A stretch of DNA of 64,000 nucleotides from Serilophus lunatus (GCA_013399895.1 VXBA01000142.1:62001-126000), one strand, 5' to 3'. Shown: positions 13,623 through 28,257, counted from the first letter of the stretch. Notes: generated by a model from the sequence alone, not told the origin. Translations and numbers: made by a program.

Positions 13623-14575
13623 ATATCTTCTGTAATGACCTTGAGCTTCACCTTCCTGACATGTGCTCTTGCCAGTGACAAACAAGGATCAGCTCTTCTG
13701 TGTGTACATATATATGTATAATTTTACAAAAACGCTTAGGAGAATACTTTTATATTGCACATATCACTTCAGAAATGAAAAATGAGACATCCAGTTGGAC
13801 AATGCAGAAGGTGGACTACAATTCACTTAATGCTACATTTTATCACAATGTAATTTTTTTTCCCCAAATGGATCTGACGGGCAGTTTCAGTACAGAACAG
13901 GAATGCAGTAATTTACCCCACCTCCATCTTACATAATGGAGCAAATCATTACCCACTCTAAGTGAGTTTTAATTTGTTACAGTGAAAGAAGACAATTACA
14001 GGTCAATCTGTCAATGGAGTAATTTGAGCAACTAAAATCAGCTGACCTTTCTGGTACGCAGTTCCAGGACCAGAATCGCTTTCCTGCTAAGCAGCAGCAG
14101 ATGGCCAAAGTTGTGCAGTTCTGCTTCCTGGTGAAAACTAATTTGTTTTTCAGGATTATTAGGTATGTAAAGAAAGAAGATAGCGCCAAGCCCTTACTTA
14201 GGAATCCCAGCCCAGCACCAAAGTACATGCATGAATGGGGAAAGCAAAGTGGCTGGCTGCTCTGGGTTTAACTTCACTGAGGTCACCTGAGGCCGCTCCA
14301 AGGTCACCTGCAGCTGCTTTATTCTGGAGCATATGAGCCAATCAGTTACCCAGAAATGCTCATCCTAGCATGCTGTATGCCAGAAACAGCACATCCCAGT
14401 CTTATAGTGCAAGAATGAAAATGGTGGAAAAGAACATCATGATCAAAACTGTAGAAGAAAAACAGGAAAAGGGAAAAAAAGCATGAACTTCAGAAGATGA
14501 AAACATTACATAAAAAAGAAAAATTCATTTTGTAACAGTGACCGTAAAAAGTTTAAAACAAAGCCTGAGGTCATA

Positions 14576-14617
14576 AGAAAAAGAAAAAGAAAAAGAAAAA
14601 GAAAAAGAGAAAAAGAA
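14576..14617 (+). repeat. (AAAAAG)n microsatellite
   Basis: Six or so tandem units of AAAAAG with one interruption (GAGAAAAAG near the end). A pure purine tract on the plus strand. Confidence 0.95.
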
Positions 14618-14805
14618 GCTTGGCTAAATAGTTTTCTCTCACACATTGTGAATTCAAAATAGGAAATCTGGAAGAAAATCCTACAATGTAAGTGTCAGTA
14701 GTCAGTTCCCAAAGCCAATAAATAAAAAAATTACTTCTCTCCTCACATATTAAAATGCAGGATCTGCTGGTTTTATTCTGTTCAAATTTCTTTCATGAAA
14801 AAGGA

Positions 14806-14862
14806 ATAACATGTTATTATATATAACATACTATATAACATGTTAAACATAACATAATAAAA
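14806..14862 (+). repeat. AT-rich tract with AACATGTTA palindromes
   Basis: AACATGTTATTATATATAACATACTATATAACATGTTAAACATAACATAATA contains two copies of the palindrome TAACATGTTA-like core about 25 bp apart. Most likely simple-sequence DNA. Confidence 0.7.
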
Positions 14863-16234
14863 AAGGTTTTTGCATAGAAACACTGACGCTATACCAAAAA
14901 CTGAATGTTTCCCCCTCTAACATTCTTAAGGTATGCAGTCTTCAATATCAGCAATTCACTTTACTAACTCCCTTAAATGTGAATTTTCTGGAATGTTTAT
15001 GTAGCATATTGTATACAGAATGAATGTGCATGATAACATGCACTTGTCTCTTAAGTTGCCAAAAAAGTACCTGATGCTAAGAAAAGGAGGTAACTTTTCA
15101 GGAGTCTATAGCTACCAATCATCTAGTTTTTTTCTTCTTTAAGCATACTGCATTTTTTTAACATGAGATGAAGTTATATGGCCACTTGGGCAAATAGCAT
15201 TTTGTTAATATGATCATTGAAAATTTTTTGAAGTCAAGCAGAGCAGGTTCCCTAAAATGACTTATTTAAAAAGAATTTGTATTCAACAGTGCTCATAAAT
15301 AAACAGAGCTTAAAAAAAATCCACTCATTAGTGGTGAGTGGGAAGCCACTAATTCCCTGTTGTAGGTCCTAAGCCAACAATTCTGGCTAGTTTTAGGCTT
15401 TCATTTTTAAAGCTATTAAGATTAATCCTTTTGAAGTAAATAAAGCATTTCAAATGAATCTGTGAAAACCAAAGGAGAGAGTTCGTGATGCTGCAAAGTG
15501 CTTATGCGCTACTCACAGTTTTACCAAGAAATTAGAGTTTCTGATCAGTTTTGATGCTATTCACTTGAAGATATCCAAAGAAAAAACTAATTATCAACAC
15601 TCCTAATATTGTTCGGACACACACCCCTGATGTGCTACAAGATTAGCTAGGAAAGAGGCAAAGAAGTTAAGGTCTTGCATTTGAACCTCTTAGCTCTTAT
15701 GCGTGACCCATAGACTAGCATTAAATCCCTTATTTAAACTTAGGCGTTCAAGTAAGAGGCTAATCTGACTACATGCACTTTTAGTAAACTCTTCCCTGGC
15801 AGATGAGTGAGTTTTCCAGGAATTGTTAACCATTAATGATCTGCTGGCAATACTTAATGGATCAAAGTCCAAAAAGCTTTGCTAGTTGGAATGATGTATC
15901 GTCTTAATGCTAAAAGTTCTCACTACTATTGACTTTATAAGGCATTGTGACCCAAATTATGGCTCTGCAGAGTGCTCACAGACTCTAATCTCACTAATTC
16001 CTCTAGTGCATGCCTAAGACTTTATGTAGTATAGCTCAAAAAAAGCATATCTGTATTAAATTAAATTTGAAAAACAAATGTCCAGGATAAAATGATCAAG
16101 TTTAATATACATTACATTTGATGTTAACAACAAAAGACATAAATAGGGTGTAACATATATTTAACCCATCCTATAATTAGCAAATGTGGCTTTTGGAGAA
16201 AAAATTACTGTCAAACACATGGGAAGTTTGTAAG

Positions 16235-16290
16235 CATATATGTGTGTGTGTGTATACATACATATATATGCCTACACATACATGCACAGA
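16235..16290 (+). repeat. TA/TG-rich dinucleotide tract
   Basis: CATATATGTGTGTGTGTGTATAC followed by ACATATATATGCC and ACACATACATGC; an interrupted dinucleotide microsatellite. Confidence 0.85.
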
Positions 16291-19200
16291 TGAAGTACTC
16301 AATCTGAAAATTATGCATGAATTATGCAGGCAATTCAGGTAAACTGTTGCCCACAAGTTGGAATTGGAAGAGTCTGTTTCACGTCTTTACTATCAGAAAA
16401 TTCAGAGCTGTTGCAATTGTGGAGCATTAAGGCAATGCATACAATCTTGCTCTCTGACTTAGCTTTCTTTGCACATGAGATATCGGCTTGGAGGGAAATG
16501 GGAAAGTGTCGCTTTTAATGAATATACAATGCCTGTGGCAAATTAGGATTGTATTTGAGAATCCTACAAAAGTACAGAGGCAAGTTTGCTAATGCTGACT
16601 ATCTTCCAGATCTTCAATAGATTTCCAACAGCCATTAAAATAATCATCTTCAAAGAACTTGTCAGGGGAAAAGTAAAATATGGTTATGTGGAACAAATTC
16701 CTTTATACAAAGATTCTTTTTGCATGGTTTCCTACCCAGGATCATCAGTCTTTTCACAAGAGGAAAATATTTTGGATGACGTTTCCTACTGCCTTTGAAA
16801 ATATTATTTAATTTTCTGACAGTATTCTCCTAATTGTCAAACATTGCATGTCATTTTGTATTTCTTATTTTCTGGTCAAATTTAAAACTTAAGTGTTTTA
16901 AATCCTAGATCTTGAAAGTAAATGTGTCCATGGACTTTAACAGACTATGAAAATACAAATTACACCATAATGTGGTAATATATAATGAAATTATTATTAA
17001 GAATTAAACCTTAAAAAAGACCAACCAACCACCCACCCAAAAAAAACCCCACCAGCACAAAGATTGTTAGTGTCATTTAATAACTTACATCTTGAGAACA
17101 GAACATAAGACATAATGAATCTGTGAGGTCTCATTGTGCTACAATGTCTGTCCAAGCCAGTCTTCCATTGTCTACCAAAGCCCTTGGTCTAAGTTTTATA
17201 TCATTTCCACTGTAGAAAAGAATTCATCTTTCTTAGCTGCATTAAACTAAAATAGCAGGATGAGAAAAATGTTGAAAAATAGTTCTAGTTCCAGATCATG
17301 AGTGTGTCTGGGCTTAGTTCTCTGCAATCCAGATGGCAGCCAGCAAACAACTACTGAACAGTAGCCTGTGGAAAGGACAACTTCTGCCCACAGTATACCT
17401 TCCTCATGCTGAATTTGCTGCCAAAATAGCAGAGAGCAAGTGAAGAAAAGGTTTCCCCTTGGCAAAGAGTTTGACTGAAAAGACTTCAATTTTAAAACCA
17501 CTCATAAAATATTCTCAGATCAAACTCAAAACCTACATTCTCAAAAAAGACATCCTGGACATTCCTAAAATAGAAAGATAATGGACAAGTTTTCTGTTGT
17601 TGGCAGATGAATTGCTGCAAGAACCCAGCACTGCAACCTGCCAATGTAATTGTTCTTCTAGCAACTCAGTGACCTTATACTTCTGATGCCAAAAGATCCA
17701 GGTTCAGTCTTTATAACGTGGAGGAAGCCATGCAAGGAAACTTTGAAGGAGAACACTACTGCCCCCAAGGGCAGGAACCGGCAGAACGTGTTCCTGGAAA
17801 GACTTTCATTTTTAAGAACAACGTCGTAGATGCTTTTGGATGATGCCGATCCTGTCTTCTGTTTTCCTGAGGTTTTGGTCTCAACAATACATTCTTCCTG
17901 ATAAGCAATGGATTATCCATGTCCTTCTTATCATCCTTCCATCATCATCACACCCCTGACTGACTGAGAAATTAGGAGTTTCCCCTTAGTGGTAAATAAA
18001 CTCCTCCTTTGGCTTTCTAACACTTGTCTTTAAAATTACAACACTTTGGAGACCATACCTGCTTCAAATTATAGCATTCTAACTGCATACAAAAGTAAAC
18101 CGGGTTCTAGTCAAAAAGAGAATTGCAACAACCTTTGAGCCGTCTTTCTATACACATAGACATATATCTTTCTATACGTATTCTCACATATACATCCAGT
18201 AGAATAAACACTTCCTTAGAGGTCTGAAGCATCTCTGACACTGTTATTTTATATTATTACTATCACTTTATTTTATAAAAAAAACCTACAATACAGTACA
18301 CCATACATGGTGTGTATACTATACTATTAATACATCTTCTGATGCATCAATGTATTAGTGAGAAGAAAATAGACCATTATAAGTGCATTATAAATCATAA
18401 AAAAAGATCATGAGAGTAATTTATCAATGCCTCACCATAAATCTCTGGCTGCTGTATCTAATCTTTGCCCATTATGGGTAAAGAAACACTCAGACCTTCT
18501 GAGCAGCTATCTGGTAAACCTTTGCATCTTTAATTTAGATAACACCTTCCATGACTTTTCATGCTAAAAGCCATTTCTATGGAAATGCAGGACTCAGAAA
18601 AGGTGACGAAAAGCTACTTCTGGAGGAAGAGAAGCATTCTTTGTCATCTAGATCTTTATATAAATATTGATATAGATAAGTCCAATACATGCAGATCAGA
18701 TAATAAAAAATATTTTGCTGTTTCACACCACAGAAAAACCCAACACCACTAGCACACTGATTTCATGCATCAGTCTACATAAAACATAAACCTTCGGTAG
18801 GAAGCAAACACTAAGGAGAGAGGCAAGGCACAGATGACTTTTCTTTCTTGCTGGTTCAGGAGGCTTTCAGCTGGCTTTGTTTTAACCAGAGTTTCTCACT
18901 GTCCATTCATCAATAACACCATCAAGGCACATGCTACCCTAAGTCCAAGATACTATGAAGCTCTATTCAGAAGCAGCAACACAAAACAACCCCTTGAATA
19001 AGGTCTGTTTAGGACTGAGTATTCATGAGCTATATGGACAGAGAAGGAAAGTCTACCATTTCTTCTGTTCTGATAGGGATTAAGGGCTGGGAAGGAAGAA
19101 AAACTGAGAGGAGGAGGCCCTGGCCTGTGATCTTTTTATATAACTTCAGAGGAATAATGAGCTTCATATGATAGAGTAGAAAATGGGGACAGGTTGCAAA

Positions 19201-20647
19201 AGAAAAGTGAATGATAACTACAAATTTACCCAAGGTACTCACTCGGGATCATTACTTATCTCCCCCACCTCTGCCAGGCCACAGCATGGACTTTTTCAGA
19301 TGGAAACTGACCATCTGTCCTTTGGTTTGAGGAGCTGGGAGTTCACTGCTCACAACTGAGAAGCAAGACCTGTGACTCCTACAAATGCAGTGAGACCATA
19401 TTTTCTATTTATTACACTGTTCTGGTCTTCTTTTCCACAGAGAATGAGGGAAAATCAATCTAGTGGGATTTTTTTACTTGACAGAAGATTTTGCTCATGA
19501 TCACTAGAAAAAAAACCCACAAATCTCTCTACTGGGTAAATGAATGCAACAGGCACTGCTTGAAAGACATGGAATTGCAGGTAACAGGTAGCAGCAAAGA
19601 TGTACAGGATAAGTGCATGTATCTATTCAAAACTTTGGAACAGAGCTTCATGCAACACAAATCAGAGAAGTAGAGAACTTCAGAGGAATTAAGTGGGAAG
19701 GGAAAGAGCAGAAATAAAAGCATTTGTATGTATTTACATAGATTAAGCTGGGCAAACTGACAACAAGCCAATATACACTTTGGAAGTGGTTGACAGAAAC
19801 TGATTACAGGAAAAGAAAAGAAAGGAAAATCAGAAATAAGAAAGTGCTTCCAAAATATATGCATTCATGTAACAAGATGGAACAGCCAAAGAGAAGAGAG
19901 TGATTTTTTGGAGCCAAAGAAAATCCTAAGACCCATGGCATGGCTTTTCATTGGCTGGCATGATAATTGAGAAAGTTAAGAAGGAAAAAAGTCAATTTAC
20001 ACATCTTCTAATCTGATTAATGCTTCCAGACCTACCCAGGTATGTCCCAGTGGTCGCTATCCTTGCAAAGCAGGCCCTAGCACTCCAGACCTTCTTCTTT
20101 CTTGGGGAAAGCCCCCAAAAGTCATGACAGTCTTCTGTAATCAAACTTTTGTATCTTTTTGTACCTTCCTATGGTCTGTTTTTCTTTTAACACCACTGCA
20201 GGAATGATCAACAACTGTTTTTTTGTTCACCTCTACAGACAGTAGTCCAGACTCATATTAACCTGTGTAAGCTATGGCAAGGGTTGCATATATTTTTAAT
20301 GCATTTATTTCTCAACTGTACTAAAGAAATAAGAAAAAAAATAACAATGCTATAGACACGTGTTATAATATCGAAAAAATTAACAAACTTGCTGGTCAAG
20401 ACGTCATCTTTGGTCTATACTTCCTTCTGATGCACCGCCTCAATTTAAAAGTGTGTTGTTGATTATGAAGGCATTTATAAAAGTGTCTTGTTACACATAC
20501 GAAGATAAACTGATACATTTGTTAATGTATGTAGACGCACACATTTTCTTCCATAAAATCCTACCAGCTGGAGAGATTGCTGCAGTGCAAATGGAAATAC
20601 ACGGTTCTTTTCTCTTCACAGTTTCTTAGTTCTAGCAGGAATCTCTC

Positions 20648-20830
20648 ATTTGACCTTGGTCAAGGCACTTAAATTCTTTGTGGCTGTGTTTTCTCATCTG
20701 TAAAATGAAGGCTATAATACCTACCTACTTCACAAGAGGGAAATTGTTAAATTTAATGTATTAATGTTTTAAAGTATTTTCAGACAGCTGGATCAAAACC
20801 ACTACACAATATAAGTTATTATTAAATTAT
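20648..20830 (+). mobile_element. MIR-type SINE
   Basis: TTGACCTTGGTCAAGGCACTTAAATT, TTTTCTCATCTGTAAAATGAAGG, ATAATACCTACCTACTTCACA and AATATAAGTTATTATTA follow the MIR consensus order (core region, then LINE2-like 3' end). MIRs stopped moving before the amniote radiation, so this insertion should be very old and is unusually readable for a bird. Confidence 0.8.
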
Positions 20831-23800
20831 GTTTCACTGAGTTAATGCAGTTGTATTGATTAAATATGAAAAAATATTCAAGTAACACCTCTTGGATACT
20901 TTTTTCCCACCAACTCCAGCTTACAGACAGAGTTGAAGGCTTATTTTGGAGAAAGAAAGATGGTGAGGAAATGAAGTAGTCAACAAACTTGAAAGAGTCC
21001 AGAGAAGTGGATGATTACAAGGGTGTTTAAAGCAGTTATGAAGTAGTGTAAAAGGCAACTGTGCCTTGCGTCCCACTGTGACACTTTAGTCTCTGGAAGC
21101 AATATAGTCGCTGTTCACATCTATGCCAGTGGGACAGGAACACCCCCTCTGTACCATCACATTAACTGCTGCATTTGGCCTCCACTTGGAGTAGTGAAGT
21201 GCAAGATCTGTAGCCTGGAGTCACTTTCCTGGTGGATCCAAACACCTCTCAGGCACAGTTCAGACAGCTTTGAGCCTATCTGGTCATGGCAGCTAATCCA
21301 TCTGTGATGAATGTGGCACGTAACAATGTCAGTTGTAAAAAGGGGGATTTATCGCAGGATGGTTGTTCATACCTGATGCCTCTCCTACATCTCCTCTTGA
21401 CCTGATGCGCAGATGCCTGGTCTTGTCCTGTGATCTCACATCAGGATCTTGTTGTGTGGGGGGAAGGGGAAGGAGTGTTTGGAGCAAGAGCTGCAGGAAG
21501 ATGAGAAGGGTGTTTGACAGCATGTTGAGTTGGATGTTGTACTGGTGTTGATGCCGCTGGTCCCAATGCCATCAAGGCATTTCTTGTGGATGACAAGGAA
21601 TCTAGGAAAGTAGTGATTAACATGCATATCAGTGTGATTGACAAACTATGTTGTCTGCTTTGCACTAATGCATTGCATGGATAACCCCTATTCTAGGCAT
21701 ACCAGAATCAGCATATAGACTACAGCATTAAATCAGAAATATTTTGTATCTTTCCCAATAAATAAAGAAAAAATTGTTTGATGGCTCTATCTGCTCAATA
21801 TACCATAGAGATCAGATTCTGTCTGGTGAGGGAACATTTTTGCCTCGCAGGGTTCAAATGGATAGTAGGCATCATTCTTTCAGATTGCAGAAAGACCAAT
21901 TTATTTGATTTCCCATACCTTCATCCCAAATTTATCACTCAGAAAGGCAAGAAAAAAACAAAGCAGAACACTAGGTTTGATAACCTTCTGATAGTAGTGT
22001 ACTATTAAATATGCACAAATCAGGGAGCTGGAAAAACATAAGCTTTCCAAAATCTGCCAAGAAGATGAAATGGAGGTTGAAAAGTCCAAGGTTGTATATA
22101 TTTTATGTCCTTTCTGACACCATACTGCATTCATCAAAGTATGCATTCTCTTTTTTTTTTTTTTTAAGCTTGTCAGAGGCTAGACTACATGCTTTAATAC
22201 ATTACCAGTCAAAGATCACACAGTCTTCTAATTAACAATGATGCTACTTTAAATTCTTAAGAAAAATCTTTGGGAGTGAAAACTTACCACAAAAGCAGTT
22301 ATACAACTTTTGTTCTTTTTGCAGAACTGCTGCTGTGTAAAATGTGTGTAGTAGCTTCTAGACTTAACTCTGTGTGATAACTCTACTTTCTCTTAGTATT
22401 ACATACAAACACTTCTAAATTTTCCTCTCTTCAGTAAGGCATATGTAAGCCCTTTGCAACGGCATGGGTTTATTTTTTAATCCATGTCATATTTTATAGA
22501 ATTGAAGTCAAGTGCCTGAAGTTGAATTCATAATAACATCTATTTTATCTATTTGTTTATTTGGCCAACTAATAACTTTTAAGTAGGTTCCTGGTATAAC
22601 TCTAACATATGATCATCCAGAATCAGCCTCCTCCTGCCAAAAATTATCTGTGGCTTTTGGTTGAAAGATCAGCAACTTCCTTTGGCATCTCTGCATCGAA
22701 TGTTAACTCTGGATCCTCTTTCAGCAGCAAAGAGGTAACATTTCACAGTCTGCTGCACATGGAACAGGCTACTTCTGCATTTAATTTCTATCAGATTATT
22801 AAGCGTAAGAATCTGAATAACCATATTTCTTAGTGGTAAGCATGAAAATGTATTGTAGGGTTATACCCAGATAGGAGACCACTACCTCATCACTACTGCA
22901 GCTAGTCTTCTTCCATCTCTTATTTAAGTGATTTTGATTTTCTAATATTTGCAGTTCTACCTTACAGCAAGGCTGTCTAGAGGAACAATGATGTGATTTA
23001 TTTCTGAAAGCCACTTGCTCAAAATAAACTACAGTAAAATAAAGTATGCTCAAAAAAGTATAATTTAAGACTACTATTTTCATGGGAAGATAAAGCATGT
23101 AAATTTGTATTTCATTTAGGAATAGTGCAGCAATCAATGTTTCCAGTACTATTTGAAGTGACTGATTCAGCAGGCTGCTGCAGAGATGTGAGGCTGTCTA
23201 AGTAGCAAGCTAATTTCCAGATATTGTTTTTATGCACAGAATATAGAATCTTATTGATAATCACTTGGCTAATTAGAAGGGCAAGACTGTGTGGGAAAAA
23301 AGGCACAGAGAAGGAAAGCAGGAACTCGACAGAACAATTACGGAGATATAGTAAAAAGTAAGGATGTCAAGTCATGAGCAGAGTGAGAATGCAGGGCTTG
23401 CTGTCAGAGGTGACAGGAACAGGAGGAGGTGCAGAAAAGATGATCACCCTCTAAAGGTAAAAGTGTAGCTCCCTACTGTGAAAGGTTTTTTTAATAATCT
23501 AGAAATGAACTGATTTGAGAGGTTTCCACATTTCTCTACTCCTGGCACAGTAAAACCCCACAGTATTTAATACTTTTAAGTTCTGCAGGTTGAAAGGTCT
23601 GTTCCAGAGGTTTTTGTCTTCTTCCTATCTGTTTCAAGGAGAAAGGAGAGGGAAGATTGAGCTGTTTGTTCTTTATGATGCAGCAAGTACATTTATACCC
23701 CTGACATTTCCCTTCCTTTGGCAGCTCCCCCACAGATCACCCTGCAAGCGGAGAATATAGAAGCAGAAGGACAGAACAGCAAAGCAATTACAAACCTCTT

Positions 23801-25854
23801 GTGTATCTGAAGCTGAGATAGTATCTCCAGCACTGAAGCTAAAAACCAATTTCTGTGACGTCTGGCAGAATCTGCCAGATGTTAATATGTGAATTCATGA
23901 CCGGTAAAACAGGGTGGAATGCACATCTTTAATGAAGGATCTGTACAACACTGAAGAACTGAGAAAAAACAGCAGAAATTAATCATAAAAGAAAATAATA
24001 GTAGGTCCTTCATAGGACCATTTCTCAAGCACACTTTAGATTTAAATGAATGTTATAGGTCTTAATTTTAATGAATGTTATGGGCCTTTTTTCTTATGAG
24101 ATGACAACTTCTTATAATATTTTGAGGCATTTAAGGTAGGAGATCATGACCACGTATATGTAAAATAAATAAGACTATATATTAATGACAATTTAGGATG
24201 TATTATAGCCATTGTAAATACATGACAACTGGTGTAGAAAGAATTGATGGTCCCAAACCCTCTCTAATCATCTTTCAGTGGAAATATAAGTTCTCTAATC
24301 AGTAATTAACAAATATATATTTAACGATATATTTAACTCTTTATCTACAAATGAGGAAAAATGTCAGACTAAGTCACATACATCAAAGCTGTAAAGTCAA
24401 GTAAGGACATTACTCATTAACTGTATGTTGCTAAAGCTGGAACTCTACACTTGCCTGTATTGAATTGTACCTGTTTTTCTCAGACTGTTTCTCCAATTAA
24501 TCATGATCATATTCAATTTTAATTCCATCCTCCAGCTAACACAAAGGAAAAAATATCAACATAAATTTACAGATCATCAGCTGTTGTTGTGTGGACGTCA
24601 GATAGGAAGAACATGTTACATCTTTATTTTTAGATTCCAGAAGAAATTTTTACAGCTTATGGCCCCAAGTTTGCCTGCTTCTGACTTGAAGGAGGATTTA
24701 AAATTTACTCCAAGCTACTCAGTTCACTTCAATTACTATGGAAGTTCTACCGCCAAAGCAACTTGAAGCTACAGGATACCACCAAAAGTCAGCTACCAGA
24801 CCCATTCTATATGGAGTCTTCAATAAACAAATTAAGCAGCCACTGCTCCAACAAACTCTTTGTTATGGACTGAACATTCACTGGACAGGATACATCTATT
24901 GGTTTTCAGGCTCTGATCACTCTGTCAAAATTCTCTTGACGTGATTTTGTTTATTTTGTGTCTCATTGATACATCCCTGTCTCACTCTCCAAACATTGCC
25001 CATGGAGGCTCCTACCAAACCTGTTGTGTAAACCCATTATGAAATTCTCATCCTGCAGTGCTCCATGGAAGAAGAATGTCAGATCCCACCATCGGTTCTA
25101 CCAGATGATGGTACCACCAGTGCCAGATACGATGCACTGTATAACCATGTAGACTTCTGTGGCCCATGAGAAAGCTCACAAGGCTATGTACCCAAGCCAC
25201 CTCTTTCAAACTGACACATGCCTGCATTGTGGGCTCCCCTGTACAGAGGAACTGAACAGTATCCACCGTGATGATTCAGGATGATGGGGAACTGTACTAT
25301 TGCTTCTCCTCAAGACTGCATGTTTGAGAATAAAATACTGCTGTTATTACTACTACTCCTGCTATTGCTGACAGAAACAAATATATAACAATGATCTTCG
25401 TTTATACAGAAATGCCATGCTTTCAGATTTAATACAACCATGACTTCTAGGCTGGAGACTGTTTCATAGTAACCAGAAAAATTTTTTTTTCTTTTCCCTT
25501 GTTTTCAAATGATAAAGATATTTCCACCTTTTCTTCCTGATATATCTTAAAAATGCCATACTAAAAATATCTGGAGCCTCATGATGAGTAACTGATCATG
25601 ATTCTACTACTGTTAATCTTACATATAGATTGACATTTGAGTCAGGTTTAATATAAGAGATGAACTCAACTGCTGACTGGTTCCAGTTATGTTAAGATGT
25701 TCAGTGACTTGTAAAAGTAGCAAAAAAAATACTGCTCTGGCAGGCTGAGAAATTAACACCGTACTGAAATACAGGCCTCTTCTTCTCACACTGTTTTCTT
25801 TGTTGGGCAGATCTTTTCATCCACTGTTATAAAGAGAAATCAAGCAAGAAAGAA
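20831..25854. other. intronic, no recognised gene
   Basis: Mostly AT-rich. The part 24580-25345 is less AT-rich, has clustered frames on both strands (24503-24944 plus, 25048-25266 minus) and ends with AATAAAATACTGCTG at 25330. It may be a decayed repeat or pseudogene, but I recognise no family. Confidence 0.5.
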
Positions 25855-27680
25855 ACCTAAGGAATGTGGAAAAAGGGACAGGCCATGTGGGAGGATCACA
25901 GGAACACCATCAGGGATGCAACAAGAAAGGCTAAGGCCCATTTGGAACTCAGTCTGACGAGAGACATCGAGGACAACAGGAAGGGCTTCTACAAGTGTAT
26001 TAGCAGCAACCAGAAGATTAGGGGAAATGTGGAGCTTCTGCTGAATCAGATGAATGTCCTGGTAACAGAAGACACAGGGAAGACATGATCACTGAATATT
26101 TTTTTTGCTCCAGTTTTTACTGCTGAAGATGGCTCTCAGGAGTCCCAGTTCTCAGAGGTAAGAGAAGAAGGATGGAGAAAGTGAGACTACCCCCTAGTCA
26201 TAGAGGGTTGGCTAGGCAGACCCTCAGACCCACAGGTGCTGAGGGAGCTGGCAGATATTGTTGCACTGCTGCTCTCCACTGTCTTTGAAAAATCATGGAG
26301 AATGGAATCAGTGCCTAATAACTGGAGGCAGGCCAACGTGGCTCTCATCTTCAAAGGGGCAAGAAGGAGGACCTAGGAAACTACTGGACAGTCAGCCTCA
26401 ACTCTATCCCTGGAATGGTGATGGAACAGGGCATTCTTGGGATCATCAACAAGCATGTAAATGAAAAGAAGGTCATTAGGAGTAGTTTGCATGGATTCAC
26501 CAAGGGGAGATCAACCAATCTGACAGCCTTCTATGACGGCATTGCAGGATGAGTCTATGAGGGGAGAGCAGTGGATACAATCTACCTTGACTTCAGCAAG
26601 GCTTTTGACATCGTCTCCCACAATATCCTCACAGGTAAGATCAGGAAATGCGGGTTAGATCAAGGGATAGTGAGGTGGATCAAAAACTGGCTGAATGGCA
26701 GAGCTCAGATGGTCATCATCAGTGCAGTAGAATCCAGATGGAGTCCTGCAGTGAGCAACATTCTCCAGAGATCAATATTGGCTCCAACCTTAACTCCTAT
26801 ATCAATGACCGAGACAAAGAGAGAGAGAATCCTCAGCAAGGATAGTATCCTCAGCAAGTTTGCTGATGACACGAAACTAGGGGGAGTAGCTGACACACCA
26901 GCATGCTGTGCTGCCATTCAGTGGGATCTTGATGGGCTGGAGAAATGGGCATTCAGCAAAGGCAAGTGTAGGGTCCTGCATCCAGGGAGAAATAACCCCA
27001 AGTACCAGTACAGGTTGGGGCCTGATCTACTAGAGAGCAGCTCGGCAGAGATGGAACTGTAAGTCTTGGTGGATAACAAGTTGACCATGAGCCAGCAGTG
27101 TGCCCTTGGAGTCAAGAGGGCCAATGGTATCCTGAGGTACATCAGGAAGAGTGTGGCCAGCAGATCAAGAGAGGTGATCCTCCTCCTCTACCTGAGCCGT
27201 ATCTGGAATACTGCGTCCAGTACAGGAAATACAAGGAGCTACTGGAGAGAGTCCAGCAGAGGGACACAAAGATGATGAGGGATCTGGAGCATCTCTTTAA
27301 TGAGAAGACACTGTGAGAGCTGGGCCTGTTTAGTCTGAAGAGAAGACTGAGAGAGGATCTCATTAACGCATAAAAGTATCTCAAAGGTGGGTGCCAAGAG
27401 GATGGTGCCACTCTTTTCAATGGTGCCCAATGACAGGATGAGGAGCAAAGACCAAAAAAAAGAAGTGTCACCTCAACATAAGGAAGATCCCCTTTACACT
27501 GAGAGAGGCAGAGGACTGGAACAGGGTGACCAGGGAGGTTGTGGAATCTCTCTCTGGAGACATTCAAAATCCTGGCTGGATATGTTCCTATGTAACTTGC
27601 TGTAGGTGATCCTGCCTTGGGCAGGGAGGTTGGTCTAGATGATCTCCAGAGATCCCTTCCAACCCTAACAATTCTGAGAT
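25855..27680 (+). mobile_element. CR1 LINE, long 5'-truncated copy with reverse-transcriptase remnant
   Basis: About 1.8 kb of CR1 ORF2 plus the 3' UTR. The linker region is at 25864-26088 (TRKAKAHLEL, LTRDIEDNRKGFYKCI). The polymerase palm follows at 26571-27062 with IYLDFSKAFDIVSHN and the catalytic FADDTKLGG box (the usual ADD variant of YxDD). The C-terminal part is split over other frames (LTMSQQCALGVKRANGIL). The tail GATCCCTTCCAACCCTAACAATTCTGA marks the 3' end near 27680. Several frameshifts and in-frame stops make it a dead copy. It is the most complete LINE in the window. Confidence 0.9.
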
Positions 27681-28257
27681 TTATTTGCCAAATGACCGTA
27701 GCAACACTGAATGCAAGAGTAGTGAACAATTAATTCATTTGCTTCACTATGCTATAGAAAAATATTAATCACAAAATGTAGATTTGCCTAAATACTGGCA
27801 AAATGCATGTTTGCTCATAACTGATTAACATCGAATCATTTTAATTTCTACTTTTCTTATAGAATTCAGTTATCTATGGACTATAAGAATGTAATGTCCC
27901 TCCACCCCTTCATTTCACTATGCACTTTTCTCCCTTTTCTTGCCATCTGTTTAAATGTTGGGTTTTTTTAAGCTCTACTTCATGTTACTGAGGCTTAGCA
28001 AATTTTAAGCCAAAACCAGAATTGAGCAACATGTAATTTTGACTCTTAACATGGTTAAGTATTCAATCTTTAGCAATTTGAATTATCTTTAAGGTTTTCT
28101 ATTAAATAGTAAACCTAGTAACCTTATTTAGTTCTTACTTAGTGGTTTTCATCATGAACAAAGCAGGAAACTATCAGTTTGTCAGTATTTCAGTTACTCA
28201 TATATTCCTGAAATTCCTTCACTGCTTCCCACTCAGGCTCAAGTTAGACAATCAGAG
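27681..28257. other. intronic, no recognised feature
   Basis: AT-rich spacer between two oppositely oriented CR1 copies. Confidence 0.6.

Larger units (their letters stand above)
11704..20647. other. intronic, microsatellites only
   Basis: Holds the AT tracts at 13560 and 14806, the AAAAAG repeat at 14576 and the dinucleotide tract at 16235. No exon or transposon recognised; all frames are short. Confidence 0.6.

Noticed and set aside
27142..27729. 195-codon minus-strand frame
   Set aside because: Antisense of the CR1 3' part on the plus strand.
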